A DNA stretch of 64,000 bases from CAVWCW01 sp963753615 (lineage in GTDB: Bacteria > Pseudomonadota > Gammaproteobacteria > Chromatiales > Chromatiaceae). The stretch is taken from contig CAVWCW010000003.1 of NCBI GenBank assembly GCA_963753615.1, forward strand, positions 1-64,000, in the 5' to 3' direction. The position numbers and the translations under genes are program-made. Positions 55,673 to 64,000 of the stretch are shown here, piece by piece (the first letter of the stretch is position 1; each line of letters starts with the position of its first letter). The notes below the pieces were generated by a model. It was not told where the DNA came from. It saw only the letters and a list, made by a program, of their open reading frames with translations, and did not search any database.

Positions 55673-56065
55673 ATGCGTAAATTCATCCGCCATCCCGCCG
55701 ATGTTCCCATGGAGTATGCACTCGAAGGGCGTAACGGGCGGCGCCGGGAGCGCCTCCACAACGTCGGTTTCGGCGGTCTGTGCTTCCATTGTGTCAGCGG
55801 CTTGGAACCGGGCACGCGGCTCCACATGCGGATTCCCGTTTGTCAGCCGCCCCTCAATGTCGATGGGATCGTTGCCTGGTGTGCGGCGCGGGGAGGAGGC
55901 TACTACACCGGGGTTGCGTTCGACGCGCAGGCGGCCGAGTTCTCGGTCCGCATAGCGGAGCAGATTTGCCACATCGTGCAGTATCGGCTCGACATCGCGC
56001 AACAGCAGGGCCGGAGTCTCAGCGGCGATCAGGCCGCTTTGCCTATGTCGGGCAAGGCCGGTTGA
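55673..56065 (+). CDS. PilZ-domain protein
   Basis: A 130-residue single-domain PilZ protein. The c-di-GMP-binding pattern is visible in a modified form: the N-terminal arginine motif is FIRHPADVPMEY (RHP rather than RRxxR), and the second motif NVGFGGLCF corresponds to (D/N)xSxxG with G in place of S. DGIVAWCAARGGGYYTGVAFD is typical of PilZ strands. Binding of c-di-GMP is therefore uncertain. A C-terminal helix (RIAEQICHIVQYRLDIAQQQ) follows. ATG 55673 follows AAAGGAA. No flagellar or pilus gene lies nearby. Confidence 0.8.
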   Translation: MRKFIRHPADVPMEYALEGRNGRRRERLHNVGFGGLCFHCVSGLEPGTRLHMRIPVCQPPLNVDGIVAWCAARGGGYYTGVAFDAQAAEFSVRIAEQICHIVQYRLDIAQQQGRSLSGDQAALPMSGKAG

Positions 56066-56184
56066 CCTAGTTAGCAGTCCAAGCTCAACCTAACCACTGG
56101 CGCGAGCTCAGATCCGAGCAACGATCCAGCGACGGTCCCGAAAGTCAGGCGCCGCCGCTGAATCGCTGTCCCCCTCGATACGGT

Positions 56185-56454
56185 TCAGATCGTGGTAGCG
56201 GGTTCGAATTTGCCGCGGATTTTGGCCAGTTCGCGGTCGCCGTCCAGGTCGAACATGCGCGTCAGCAGACCCACCATTTCCTCTGCGGTATTGCATCCCC
56301 AATCGTCGACGATGGTCAGGTTTTCCCAGTCTTCGAGGACGTAGCGGCGGTTCAAGCCGCGGAGGGGGTAGTTCTCGTCGTAGCGCAGGCGGTACCCACT
56401 GCTGGTCTTGTCATCCCATTTATACGAAACGTAGCTGTTCATGGATGCGTTCAT
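56185..56454 (-). CDS. Hypothetical protein, 89 aa
   Basis: I do not recognise it. It is a soluble acidic protein: MNSYVSYKWDDKTSSGYRLR near the start, then NRRYVLEDWENLTIVDDWGCNTAEEMVGLLTRMFDLDGD. It is rich in Tyr, Trp and Asp. The region upstream on its strand is notably AT-rich compared with the surroundings and carries a promoter. ATG 56454 or 56442 are both possible starts. It may be a horizontally acquired or lineage-specific gene. Confidence 0.6.
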   Translation of the reverse strand: MNASMNSYVSYKWDDKTSSGYRLRYDENYPLRGLNRRYVLEDWENLTIVDDWGCNTAEEMVGLLTRMFDLDGDRELAKIRGKFEPATTI

Positions 56455-56512
56455 TGCGTTGGCTCTCGGTGCTCTGTCTGTTGCTCATACGATACATGTG
56501 TGCTCAATATCA

Positions 56513-56541
56513 AGTATTGGGCATCTTAATCAAAACGTCAA
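56513..56541 (-). promoter_or_regulatory. Sigma70-type promoter for the 89-aa gene
   Basis: On the minus strand TTGACG (56541-56536) and AATACT (56518-56513) are separated by exactly 17 bases, so transcription would start near 56506, about 50 bases ahead of the gene. The rest of the 380-base gap up to 56834 is AT-rich and shows no gene. Confidence 0.55.
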
Positions 56542-56834
56542 GGGAGAGTGTCGCTTTTTTGTAAATTAGCGTGATACGCAACAGAAAGCAGGGGAAAAAG
56601 CTAACTTGTTGCGGAATTGATACGAAAATAGGCCCTGCCGGAACGATAGGCGGACAATGCCGTTGACAAAGTCCATTTTCCGTGTCGACAGCGATGCGCG
56701 ATCAGGGCTTTGAGATAAACGGGTTTTCGCAAGGACTGCCACAAACAGCCAGGGATGGGTGCTCGCGGTGTTTCGAGCTTTCCAACGAAAGCGAGCCGGG
56801 GCCCTTTGACCTGGACCCCGGCGGAGAGAAGGGG

Positions 56835-57704
56835 TCAGGAATAGAGAAGCTCGGACCAGCGGTCCTGGTCGATCAGGCGCTGGCGGGCCTGCTTCCAGGC
56901 GGCCTCGCTGCCCGCCGCTCGGCTCATGACCCGGTCCAGGGCCTGCGCGATCTTGCCAATGCCGGCGAGGAAGACATAGGTGTTCGGCTCTTGGATCAAT
57001 TCCCAAGCCTCGGCGGCGTTCTGATCCAGGCTGTGTTCCAGTCCCAGTTCCGGGCCGGCTAGGGGACGTTCGGACAGGGCCTGAAAAGCCTTGAAGGTGG
57101 GCTCGTCGTAGTACAGCGTCATGTCGTCGTTGACGTCGTTCATATAATAGAGGTCCATCCCGGTTCGGGCGCCGTAGAATAGCCGCACCTTGCCCTGCCA
57201 GCCTCCTTTTTGGCGGTAGACGCGCTGCGCAAAGGCGCGGAACGGCGCGATGCCGGTGCCGGTGCCGATCATCAGCAGATTGGAGCTGGTGTCCGCGGGA
57301 ATGCGGAACGGGCTGCGGTAGGGGCCGGTAATGGTGATGCGGTCCCCGGGGCGAGTGTCGCACAGGTAGTTGGATGCGATGCCGGGATAGCGTTCGCCGC
57401 TGACCTCGTCGATGGAAAAGCAACGGCGCACCAGCAGACTGACCCGCACGCTCTCGTCTTCGGCCGGGGCCGAACGCGCATTCGCGATGGAGTAGCGCCG
57501 GTGATGGTAGCGGTTGCCGAAGGCGTGCGGGCCTTCCACCAGCACGCCAATGGTTTGGCCCTCGAGAAAACGGAAGGCCGGGTCATCGATGCTCAACTCC
57601 AGATGCCTTACTTCGTCAGTAGACTCTGGGCTGATGCGCTGGTTGCTCTCGACCACCGCCTCGCAGCTGTTCATGGTTTCCGGATCGTAGTCGCCTTGGT
57701 ACAT
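56835..57704 (-). CDS. Ferredoxin-NADP reductase-like FAD oxidoreductase
   Basis: A 289-residue FAD/NAD(P)H reductase of the plant-type FNR fold. The FAD motif is HHRRYSIANA (RxYS), the flavin-phosphate region DTRPGDRITITGPYRSPF, and the nucleotide-binding GTGTGIAPFRAFAQ. The C-terminal pair YVFLAGIGKIAQALDRVM and WSELLYS is typical. It could pass electrons between NAD(P)H and a ferredoxin. There is no 2Fe-2S domain. ATG 57704 with GGGAG is chosen; the open frame extends to 57767. It is alone on its strand with no ferredoxin gene adjacent. Confidence 0.88.
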   Translation of the reverse strand: MYQGDYDPETMNSCEAVVESNQRISPESTDEVRHLELSIDDPAFRFLEGQTIGVLVEGPHAFGNRYHHRRYSIANARSAPAEDESVRVSLLVRRCFSIDEVSGERYPGIASNYLCDTRPGDRITITGPYRSPFRIPADTSSNLLMIGTGTGIAPFRAFAQRVYRQKGGWQGKVRLFYGARTGMDLYYMNDVNDDMTLYYDEPTFKAFQALSERPLAGPELGLEHSLDQNAAEAWELIQEPNTYVFLAGIGKIAQALDRVMSRAAGSEAAWKQARQRLIDQDRWSELLYS

Positions 57705-57848
57705 CTGGATACTCCCGCTTCGGCTGGTTTCGCGGCTGTGAGGCCGGCTTAAGGCAAAAATCGCCATTGTCAGCCGTGAATATTAAAACTTTTCGAGACC
57801 GTTGCGCGGGTTCCGAGCCCCCGGTGTACCCGCGAGCCTCGGCCGCGC

Positions 57849-58631
57849 TCACTTGCGGCGCAAGGTAAGCTGGTTGTTTTTGTCGTCCAGTGTGATGTCG
57901 AACTGCCCAAGTACGCTCATGCCGAGCAGGGCGCTGTCGCCAAGCTGCTCGTCTTCGATGAACGCGACCTGCGCCTCCTCGACCGAGGCATCCCCCAGCA
58001 GGACCTGAGACAGAGTGCCTACGGCCGCTTCCGCGTTGCCATTGGCGGTCTTTACCTGACGCTTGTCCAACTCGTCGACGGCGAACCCCAGTTGCTCGGC
58101 GGCGGAGATGGGCAGCACTACGAAGCTGGCGCCGGTGTCGACGGTCAGGGCCAAGTTCGCCTTGGCCCCTGACGGGCCTACCAGTATCGCGTCGACCAGA
58201 TGGTGCAGTCCCTGGCGGCGGGTTTCGAGCACGGTTTCTTCGGGATTGTCGCCGGCCTCGGCCTCGCCGGAGCCTGGGGGATCGGGCGGCGCCTCGGGCA
58301 AGGCCTCCTTTCCTCCCATGACGATGATCCGTTTGATGCCGCCTTCGGGGGTGCCGATCAGAATGTAGTTGTAGTTCTCCAGCAGCAGGCGGATCTGCTC
58401 CCGCAGGCTTCCAGATGCGTTGCGGGCGGGTGTGCTCGCCAATTGCTCGAAACCGCTGATATCGAAGCGGTGGCGCCCCGCCAATTCCTGCAACTGCGCC
58501 GGCATGGTTTCGGCACCCGAGGCGGTACCCGTAGCCGCGAGCAGGCACAGGATGCTCGAAAAAGCGGTGCGGCGCCTCCTGGCTGGCCTGTCGGCGGCAG
58601 TCTGGAGGGGGCTCGAAAATTGGCGCTTCAT
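57849..58631 (-). CDS. Retropepsin-like aspartic protease, periplasmic
   Basis: A 260-residue protein with an N-terminal signal segment (FSSILCLLAATGTASGAET) and a helical region (QLQELAGRHRFDISGFEQL). It ends in a retropepsin domain with the catalytic DTGAS in LALTVDTGASFVVLPISAAEQLG and the flap-type ALLGMSVLGQFDITLDD. This matches bacterial clan AA proteases that resemble viral retropepsins. A linker rich in Pro, Glu and Gly separates the two parts. ATG 58631 follows GAGGA. The substrate is unknown. Confidence 0.85.
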   Translation of the reverse strand: MKRQFSSPLQTAADRPARRRRTAFSSILCLLAATGTASGAETMPAQLQELAGRHRFDISGFEQLASTPARNASGSLREQIRLLLENYNYILIGTPEGGIKRIIVMGGKEALPEAPPDPPGSGEAEAGDNPEETVLETRRQGLHHLVDAILVGPSGAKANLALTVDTGASFVVLPISAAEQLGFAVDELDKRQVKTANGNAEAAVGTLSQVLLGDASVEEAQVAFIEDEQLGDSALLGMSVLGQFDITLDDKNNQLTLRRK

Positions 58632-59177
58632 GGGCTCGGCAATCCTCTGGCGGTGCTGGCGCGGCCCGGAGGGACAGTCCCGGTTCGCGAATGGCGGTAA
58701 TCTGGTTCTCGCCCTGGCATGGGCGCTGCTCTGTCCCGGTCCGATCGTCTCGGATTTCGGCCATGCGCGCCGGGGCCTCGGCAGCTCGCGGCAGCGAGAA
58801 CCAGGCACCGGCCCGCGCCCAGCCCGGCCAATGCAAAGTGGTCATTGGCGGCAAGTCCAGCGCCCTGAGTTCCAAGACAGGGAATAATACTCGAATTATC
58901 GCCTCTGTAATCCGCCATGTGTCAGTTTATCAGCTCCTAAATCGCCGCTGCAGTCTTGGTTGCCCCGGAATTACGAAACGAGCCCGCAGAAACTCCCCGC
59001 CTCCGCAGCTAAGCCTTTCCGCCGGGTTGGGTGGCATGGATTCCAGTCCATCAGAGCACAACGCTGGGGGCGGCGGCAAGCCGGGGAGTTCAGGGCGGGT
59101 GAGAGAATATCGCTAACCGGACAATCTGCGCAGGCTTTTGCCCTCACGGAGGCCCGCGGAGCCGGTAGAATCGGCGT
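58632..59177. other. Intergenic region between protease and GNAT-fold gene
   Basis: No convincing gene. An AT-rich stretch at about 58880-58940 may hold the promoter of the protease gene (minus strand). A minus-strand open frame ending at 58628 overlaps the protease ATG but has non-coding composition. The part from 58950 to 59177 shows nothing I can name. Confidence 0.4.
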
Positions 59178-60311
59178 ATGGAGATCCGAATTGCCGAATC
59201 GCTCGAAGCCGTGGATCCCGCCGCCTGGAACGCCTTGGTGCGGCACCGTGACCCGTTCGTATCCTACGAATTCCTGGCGGCCTTGGAGCGCCACGGCTGC
59301 CTCGGCGAGCGCTTCGGTTGGTGGCCCCGTCACATGCTGGCGTACGCCGGCGGCGAGCTGGTAGCGGCGGTACCCCGCTACCTGAAGAACAACTCCTACG
59401 GCGAGCTTGTATTCGACTGGGCCTGGGCCGACGCTTACCAGCGTCACGGCCTGGCATACTACCCCAAGGATGTGGTTGCGGTTCCGTACACGCCCGCCAG
59501 CGGCCAGCGCATTTTGAACGCGCCAGGGGCCGTCGGCGAGGCGGCTGCCGACGCCCTGGTGGCTGCGGCCGTTGCCCAAGCTCGTGAGTCCGGGGTTTCG
59601 TCTCTGCACTGGCTGTTTGTGAGCGAAGAGGACCGGGGGAGACTGCGGCGTGCGGGGCTGTTCGAGCGCGCCGGCTATCAGTTTCATTGGCACAACCGGG
59701 GCTGGGCGGATTTCGACCAATTTCTCGGCTCCCTGTCGGCCAAGAAGCGCAAGAATATCCGCCGCGAGCGGCGCCTTGTGCGCGATGCTGGGGTGAATCT
59801 GGAATTGCGCTCCGGCCAGGAGATGGACGAAGACCTCTGGGTCCGTTTCTACGAATTCTATCTTGCAACCTTCGCCCGCAAGAGCGGCATTCCGACGCTA
59901 AGCCTGGACTTCTTCCGCGCCATCGGTCAAAGCTTGGGCTCCCGGGTGTTGGTGGTGCTGGCGCGTCGCGGAAGCGGCTATATCGCCGGGGCCCTGATGC
60001 TGCGCAGTGAGCGGGTTCTGTACGGCCGTCACTGGGGCGCCATCGAGCGCGTCGATGGGTTGCATTTCGAGGCCTGTTATTACCAGGGGCTGGAATTTTG
60101 CCTGTCCCACGGCCTTGAGCGGTTCGAGCCCGGGGCTCAGGGTGAATTCAAGATCAGCCGCGGCTTTTTGCCCACCCCGACCTGGTCCTGCCACTGGCTG
60201 GCCCATCCAGAGTTCCATGCGGCCATCGACCGTCACACCCGCCAGGAGACCGAGTTCGTCGAGGAATACATGGCCGACCTTGAGGCCCGTTCACCGTACC
60301 GCCAATGCTGA
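59178..60311 (+). CDS. GNAT/FemAB-fold protein (DUF482-like)
   Basis: A 377-residue cytoplasmic protein of the peptidogalycan-biosynthesis/GNAT family: VSYEFLAALERHGCLGERFGWWPRHM, then FDQFLGSLSAKKRKNIRRERRLV and a C-terminal acyltransferase fold with LHFEACYYQGLEFCLSHGLERFEPGAQGEFKISRGF. The acceptor substrate is not known. The frame is clean and it overlaps the next gene by seven bases. The DUF name is from memory. Confidence 0.85.
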   Translation: MEIRIAESLEAVDPAAWNALVRHRDPFVSYEFLAALERHGCLGERFGWWPRHMLAYAGGELVAAVPRYLKNNSYGELVFDWAWADAYQRHGLAYYPKDVVAVPYTPASGQRILNAPGAVGEAAADALVAAAVAQARESGVSSLHWLFVSEEDRGRLRRAGLFERAGYQFHWHNRGWADFDQFLGSLSAKKRKNIRRERRLVRDAGVNLELRSGQEMDEDLWVRFYEFYLATFARKSGIPTLSLDFFRAIGQSLGSRVLVVLARRGSGYIAGALMLRSERVLYGRHWGAIERVDGLHFEACYYQGLEFCLSHGLERFEPGAQGEFKISRGFLPTPTWSCHWLAHPEFHAAIDRHTRQETEFVEEYMADLEARSPYRQC

Positions 60312-60916
60312 CCCCGCGCGCGCGCAAACCTTATGCAGAGTCTGCGGAGCAGAACCGGGGCCCGATCCTGGCGCTGTTGCGAGAACTGTTCGCCGGTCGC
60401 CGCCGGGTACTGGAATTGGGCTCCGGAACCGGCCAGCACGCGGTCCACTTCGCCGCTGCCTTGCCGCACTTGCGTTGGCTGCCGAGCGACCTGCCGGAGC
60501 AATTGCCCGGCATTCGCCTGTGGCGAGACGAGGCCAGCCTGGCCAACCTCGAGCCTCCGCTGGCCCTGGACGCCGCCGCCCCGGGGTGGAAGCTCGACAC
60601 CGTGGACGCCATCTTCAGCGCCAACACCTTCCACATCATGAGCTGGCCCCAGGTCCGCGCTTGCCTCGGCAACTGCGCCCGGGTGCTGGAGCCCGGCGGG
60701 CTGCTGACGCTGTACGGCCCTTTCAATTTCGGTGGCCGCTACACCAGCGACAGCAATGCCAGTTTCGATCTTTGGCTGAAGGCGCGGGATCCCGACAGCG
60801 GTATCCGCAATTTCGAGGACCTTGACCGGGAGGCGGCCGCTGTGGGCCTGGATTTTATGGCCGATTACCCGATGCCCGCGAACAACCGGATCTTGGTCTG
60901 GCGGCGTTCGGACTAG
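60305..60916 (+). CDS. DUF938-like SAM methyltransferase
   Basis: A 203-residue class I methyltransferase. SAM motif I is VLELGSGTGQHAVHFA. The DUF938-type signature NTFHIMSWPQVRACL and LYGPFNFGGRYTSDSNASFDLWL are present, with C-terminal NNRILVWRR. Substrate unknown. Start ATG 60305 overlaps the GNAT-fold gene by seven bases, so the two are coupled. Confidence 0.88.
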   Translation: MLTPRARKPYAESAEQNRGPILALLRELFAGRRRVLELGSGTGQHAVHFAAALPHLRWLPSDLPEQLPGIRLWRDEASLANLEPPLALDAAAPGWKLDTVDAIFSANTFHIMSWPQVRACLGNCARVLEPGGLLTLYGPFNFGGRYTSDSNASFDLWLKARDPDSGIRNFEDLDREAAAVGLDFMADYPMPANNRILVWRRSD

Positions 60917-60936
60917 GCGATCGGACGCCGCCCGTG

Positions 60937-60959
60937 TTTTCCACAGAGCCTGTGGATAA
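60937..60959. other. Inverted DnaA-box pair / short hairpin
   Basis: TTTTCCACA at 60937-60945 matches the relaxed DnaA box TTWTNCACA, and five bases on, TGTGGATAA at 60951-60959 is a perfect DnaA box (TTATCCACA) in the other orientation. The same bases form a small hairpin CCACAG-AGC-CTGTGG just after the DUF938 gene. An AT-rich tract follows at 61040-61100 and a one-mismatch box lies at 61143-61151. The region lacks dnaA, dnaN, gidA or parAB, so origin function is doubtful. Confidence 0.4.
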
Positions 60960-61433
60960 GTTTGTGAAGAAGTTGCGGAAAGGCGCTCTTAGTCCGCTTG
61001 TTTGCTGACCTTGCCTCGGATTGTGCAGGTTTTGCGCAGGGGGAAAAATTTCCCGTCAATTCAGTTATATAAGCGTTTTCTTAAGAGTTCCTTAATAGGC
61101 AGGCTCCGGGGTTGGCTGGGCTATTGAGCGTTTGTTGGAAGATGTGAACAAAAGCAAAGAACTGACAGTTGGTTAGGCTCCATTGCTCGTTTGGTTCGGG
61201 AGTATTTGGTGATAACTGGTTCAACCTCCGTACGGCATTTGCCAGGAGCCGGGTTGTGTTAGAGTGCCGCATGCAGGTTGGGGCGGGAGCATCATCCTCG
61301 AAAGAGCCGTTGACCGCTCCATGCTGACAGTCAGGTACTCGAATGAAGGAACAACCCTTCGATTTATCTCTTCACCGATTCGGTGATCCAGGCTACGGGG
61401 CGCATGGCACGCTTGCGCCGGCGTATGGCTGCG

Positions 61434-61476
61434 TTGCAACGCCTTGGAATAGATTCACTATTCCGCGTCGTTGCGC
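61434..61476. repeat. Imperfect palindrome upstream of recQ
   Basis: A perfect core GGAATAG (61446-61452) and CTATTCC (61458-61464) around ATTCA is extended by partly matching GC-rich arms (GCAACG ... CGTTGC). It looks like a dispersed hairpin repeat of the kind scattered in gammaproteobacterial intergenic DNA. The rest of 60960-61593 holds no gene I can support. Confidence 0.5.
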
Positions 61477-61593
61477 CTTGCCCTGCGCCCCCGCAAGCAC
61501 AGCCTACACCCCGTCCAACTGCTTTTTCTAGGATCATGGCGAATAGGCTGAGCGCACTGCACCAAAGTGGCGGGGGCCGAGGGGAGGGCATCC

Positions 61594-63858
61594 GTGGCTG
61601 AGGACGGCGGTACGGGAACGGACCCGCACCAAGCCCGGTCGTCCGCCGAGTGGGAGTCCGGCGCTGAGCGGTCTTGGGAGCGGGATCCGCCGGCTCGGGA
61701 TTCGGAACTGCGGCATTCCCCCGAGGCGATGATGGCGCGGGCCTTGGAGATCCTGCACCGGGTTTTCGGCTACCAGGCGTTCCGCCACAACCAGGAGCCG
61801 ATCATCCGCGCCCTGCTGGAAGGCCAGGACGTGCTGACCCTGATGCCCACCGGCGGCGGAAAATCCCTGTGCTATCAAATTCCCGCCATGGTGCGGCCCG
61901 GGGCCGGCGTTGTGGTCTCGCCCCTGATCGCCCTGATGCAGGACCAGGTAGACGCCCTGCGCCAGCTCGGTTTCCGCGCCGCCTTTCTCAACTCCACCCA
62001 GAACCGGCAGGATCAGCGCGAGATCGAGACCGCTTTGCTCGGCGGTGGCCTCGATCTGCTCTATGTCGCCCCGGAGCGGTTGCTCAACGAGCGGACGCTT
62101 GGACTGCTGGAGCGCGCCCGAATCGGCCTGTTCGCCATCGACGAGGCCCACTGCGTGTCCCAGTGGGGCCACGACTTTCGCCGCGATTACCAGCAGCTCT
62201 CGGTGCTCCACCAGCGCTTCCCCCAAGTGCCGCGCATCGCCCTTACCGCCACCGCCGACCAGCGCACGCGGGGTGAGATCATCCAGCAACTCGACCTGGA
62301 GCGGGCGGCGGTGTTCGTCAGCAGTTTCGACCGCCCCAATATCCGCTACGCCATTGCGGAGGGCCAGAATGCCCGCGACCAGCTGTGGCGCTTCCTCGAG
62401 CGTGAGCATCCGGACGATGCCGGTATCGTCTACTGCCTGTCGCGCAAGAAGGTAGAGCAGGTAGCCGAATGGCTGAGCGCCAAGGGGCGCGAGGCCCTGC
62501 CGTACCACGCCGGCCTGCGGGACCAGCTTCGCCAGCGCCACCAGGAACGCTTTCTACGCGAAGACGGGCTGATCATCGTCGCTACCATTGCCTTCGGGAT
62601 GGGCATCGACAAACCGGATGTGCGCTTCGTCGCCCACCTCAACCTGCCCAAAAGCATCGAATCCTACTACCAGGAGACCGGCCGCGCTGGCCGCGATGGC
62701 GAGCCCGCCAATGCCTGGATGGCCTACGGCCTGCAAGACGTGATCACCCTGCGCCAGATGCTACAAAGCGGCGATGCCGAGGAAGTGTACAAACGGGTCG
62801 CGCAACAGAAGCTCGATGCCATGCTGGGGCTCTGCGAACTCACCGGCTGCCGCCGCCAGTCGCTGCTCGCCTACTTCGGCGAGCGTCTCGCCGAGCCTTG
62901 CGGCAACTGCGACAACTGCTTACAGCCGCCACAAACCTGGGACGCTACCGAGGCGGCCCAGAAGGCTCTGTCCTGCGTCTACCGCAGCGGCCAGCGCTTC
63001 GGCGTCAACTACCTGATCGAGATCCTCAGCGGCAAGGACGACGAGCGCATCCGCCGCAATGGTCATGACCGGCTCAGCACCTTCGGTATCGGTACCGACC
63101 TCAGTACCGCGGAATGGCGCGGCGTGTTCCGCCAACTGCTGGCCCAAGGCTATCTGGACACCGACGCTGAAGGCTACGGGGCCCTGCGCCTGAGCGCCAA
63201 GTGCCGGCCCTTGTTGCGCGGAGAACAGCGCCTGCAACTGCGTCGCCAGCGCAAGCCCGCCAAGGTAGAACGCCAAGCCCGGCGCCAGCGCTCCGAGGCG
63301 CCGCGCCCCTGGGATCAGCCCTTGTTCGAGGCACTGCGCGAGCTGCGCTTGCGCCTGGCTCACGAACGCGGTGTCCCGCCCTATGTCATCTTCCATGACG
63401 CGAGCCTGCAGGAAATGGCCCGCCGGCGCCCTGTCAGCTCCGAGCAACTACTGGATATCAGCGGAGTGGGCGAAGGCAAGCTGGCCCGTTTCGGCCCGGC
63501 CTTTCTCGAAGAGATCGCCAAGCACCCGCGACCGGAGCTGTTGGACCAGCGCTTCAGCGACACAGTCAACGAAACCCTATACTTGCATCAGCAAGGCGCG
63601 GGCCCAGAATCCATCGCCCGAAGCCGCGACCTTCAAGTGAGCACCGTCTACGCCCATTTGGCGGAGGCCATCGAAGCCGGGCTGTTGTCGGCCCGCCATG
63701 TGCTGAGCCTGGAGGAAGACGAATACCAGCGCATTGCCGAGGCCATCGAGCAACTCGAAAGCTGCGAGCAGGCCGCCCTGAAACCCCTCTTCGAGGCCCT
63801 GGGCCAGGCCTATGACTTTGGTGTTCTGCGCTGCGTGGTCGCCGAAGTCTGCGGGTGA
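61594..63858 (+). CDS. recQ: ATP-dependent DNA helicase RecQ
   Basis: 3'-5' DNA helicase of recombination repair. Motifs: Walker A MPTGGGKS, DEAH-type AIDEAHCVSQWGHDFR, motif VI QETGRAGRDG, and the zinc domain cysteines (CELTGC ... CGNCDNC). Winged-helix and HRDC domains follow (RELRLRLAHERGVPPYVIFHDASL). A C-terminal helix-turn-helix segment (SIARSRDLQVSTVYAHLAEAIEAG) extends the protein to about 754 residues versus about 610 in E. coli; such HTH tails occur in some RecQ proteins. GTG 61594 with AGGGGAGGG is chosen; the first 45 residues are not family-like, so ATG 61728 is also possible. Confidence 0.94.
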   Translation: MAEDGGTGTDPHQARSSAEWESGAERSWERDPPARDSELRHSPEAMMARALEILHRVFGYQAFRHNQEPIIRALLEGQDVLTLMPTGGGKSLCYQIPAMVRPGAGVVVSPLIALMQDQVDALRQLGFRAAFLNSTQNRQDQREIETALLGGGLDLLYVAPERLLNERTLGLLERARIGLFAIDEAHCVSQWGHDFRRDYQQLSVLHQRFPQVPRIALTATADQRTRGEIIQQLDLERAAVFVSSFDRPNIRYAIAEGQNARDQLWRFLEREHPDDAGIVYCLSRKKVEQVAEWLSAKGREALPYHAGLRDQLRQRHQERFLREDGLIIVATIAFGMGIDKPDVRFVAHLNLPKSIESYYQETGRAGRDGEPANAWMAYGLQDVITLRQMLQSGDAEEVYKRVAQQKLDAMLGLCELTGCRRQSLLAYFGERLAEPCGNCDNCLQPPQTWDATEAAQKALSCVYRSGQRFGVNYLIEILSGKDDERIRRNGHDRLSTFGIGTDLSTAEWRGVFRQLLAQGYLDTDAEGYGALRLSAKCRPLLRGEQRLQLRRQRKPAKVERQARRQRSEAPRPWDQPLFEALRELRLRLAHERGVPPYVIFHDASLQEMARRRPVSSEQLLDISGVGEGKLARFGPAFLEEIAKHPRPELLDQRFSDTVNETLYLHQQGAGPESIARSRDLQVSTVYAHLAEAIEAGLLSARHVLSLEEDEYQRIAEAIEQLESCEQAALKPLFEALGQAYDFGVLRCVVAEVCG

Positions 63859-64000
63859 GCAGTTAAGGGAGGGGGAGGGGGCCGAGCCGAATCGCTCAAC
63901 CGGCATTTCTTCGGTCTCGCCCTGAACGACATCCCAGCGATTGCCAGTAACCCGGTCGCGTTCTCCCGGCCTCTCGGCGGCACCTGGCCCGCTGGGCGCG

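Noticed and set aside
58628..58918. Minus-strand frame of 96 codons whose TGA overlaps the protease ATG
   Set aside because: The overlap looks like coupling and AGGAG lies upstream, but the encoded protein is Arg/Gly/Pro-rich after residue 35 and unlike a real protein.
60937..61593. Chromosomal replication origin
   Set aside because: Only two or three DnaA boxes and no dnaA, dnaN, gyrB, gidA or parAB nearby; kept only as a DnaA-box observation.

Overview
The window reads as chromosomal DNA of a GC-rich gammaproteobacterium. The evidence is the gene content and order: the tig-clpP-clpX-lon-hupB-tRNA-ppiD-fabI run followed by a peptide ABC transporter, mltD, a methyltransferase, rnhA and dnaQ, which from memory resembles the order in Pseudomonas. 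A ccoNOQP/ccoGHIS cbb3-oxidase locus, hemN, lpxL, iscR, Tag and conserved proteins resembling DUF1249, DUF482 and DUF938 agree with this. A purple-sulfur or sulfur-oxidising lineage (Chromatiales-like) is plausible but is inference.

Layout. 0-8 kb: Tag glycosylase, an unknown protein, a very large AsmA-type envelope protein, phosphoglucomutase. 8-18.5 kb: htpG behind a sigma32-like promoter, adk, a thioredoxin, a DUF1249-like protein, an IscR with its own operator-like promoter but no isc genes, a histidine kinase without a partner regulator, prmB, a small unknown, hemN, and an lpxL-type acyltransferase that lacks a normal start codon. 18.5-29 kb: tRNA-Leu, then the proteostasis block tig, clpP, clpX, lon, hupB, tRNA-Val, tRNA-Asp, ppiD, then a 260-bp element with inverted ends, and fabI. 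29-36 kb: a peptide/oligopeptide ABC importer whose binding protein and permeases are full of frame changes while its double ATPase is intact. 36-39.5 kb: mltD, methyltransferase, rnhA, dnaQ. 39.5-49.2 kb: the cbb3 cytochrome oxidase structural operon and its assembly genes, with FNR/ANR-type boxes in front of both, an extra 41-residue membrane peptide and an L,D-transpeptidase gene between ccoI and ccoS. 49-52.5 kb: two unknown envelope proteins, a badly contracted sbcD-sbcC, and a 57-residue protein. 52.6-64 kb: aconitase (one frameshift), PilZ protein, a small unknown, a flavin reductase, a retropepsin-like protease, a GNAT-fold protein, a DUF938-like methyltransferase, and recQ.

Functionally the window combines protein quality control (HtpG, Tig, ClpXP, Lon, PpiD), microaerobic respiration (cbb3 oxidase with its haem and copper handling; HemN supplies haem under low oxygen), envelope maintenance (AsmA, LpxL, MltD, L,D-transpeptidase, FabI) and DNA repair (Tag, RecQ, SbcCD, DnaQ, RNase HI).

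A caution applies throughout. At least eight otherwise well-conserved genes (ABC binding protein and both permeases, ccoO, ccoP, ccoG, ccoI, sbcD/sbcC, acnA) carry single-base frame changes. Several lie in short homopolymer runs, and correcting one base restores the expected family length. Sequencing or assembly error is therefore at least as likely as real gene decay. No CRISPR array, prophage or intact insertion sequence was seen.
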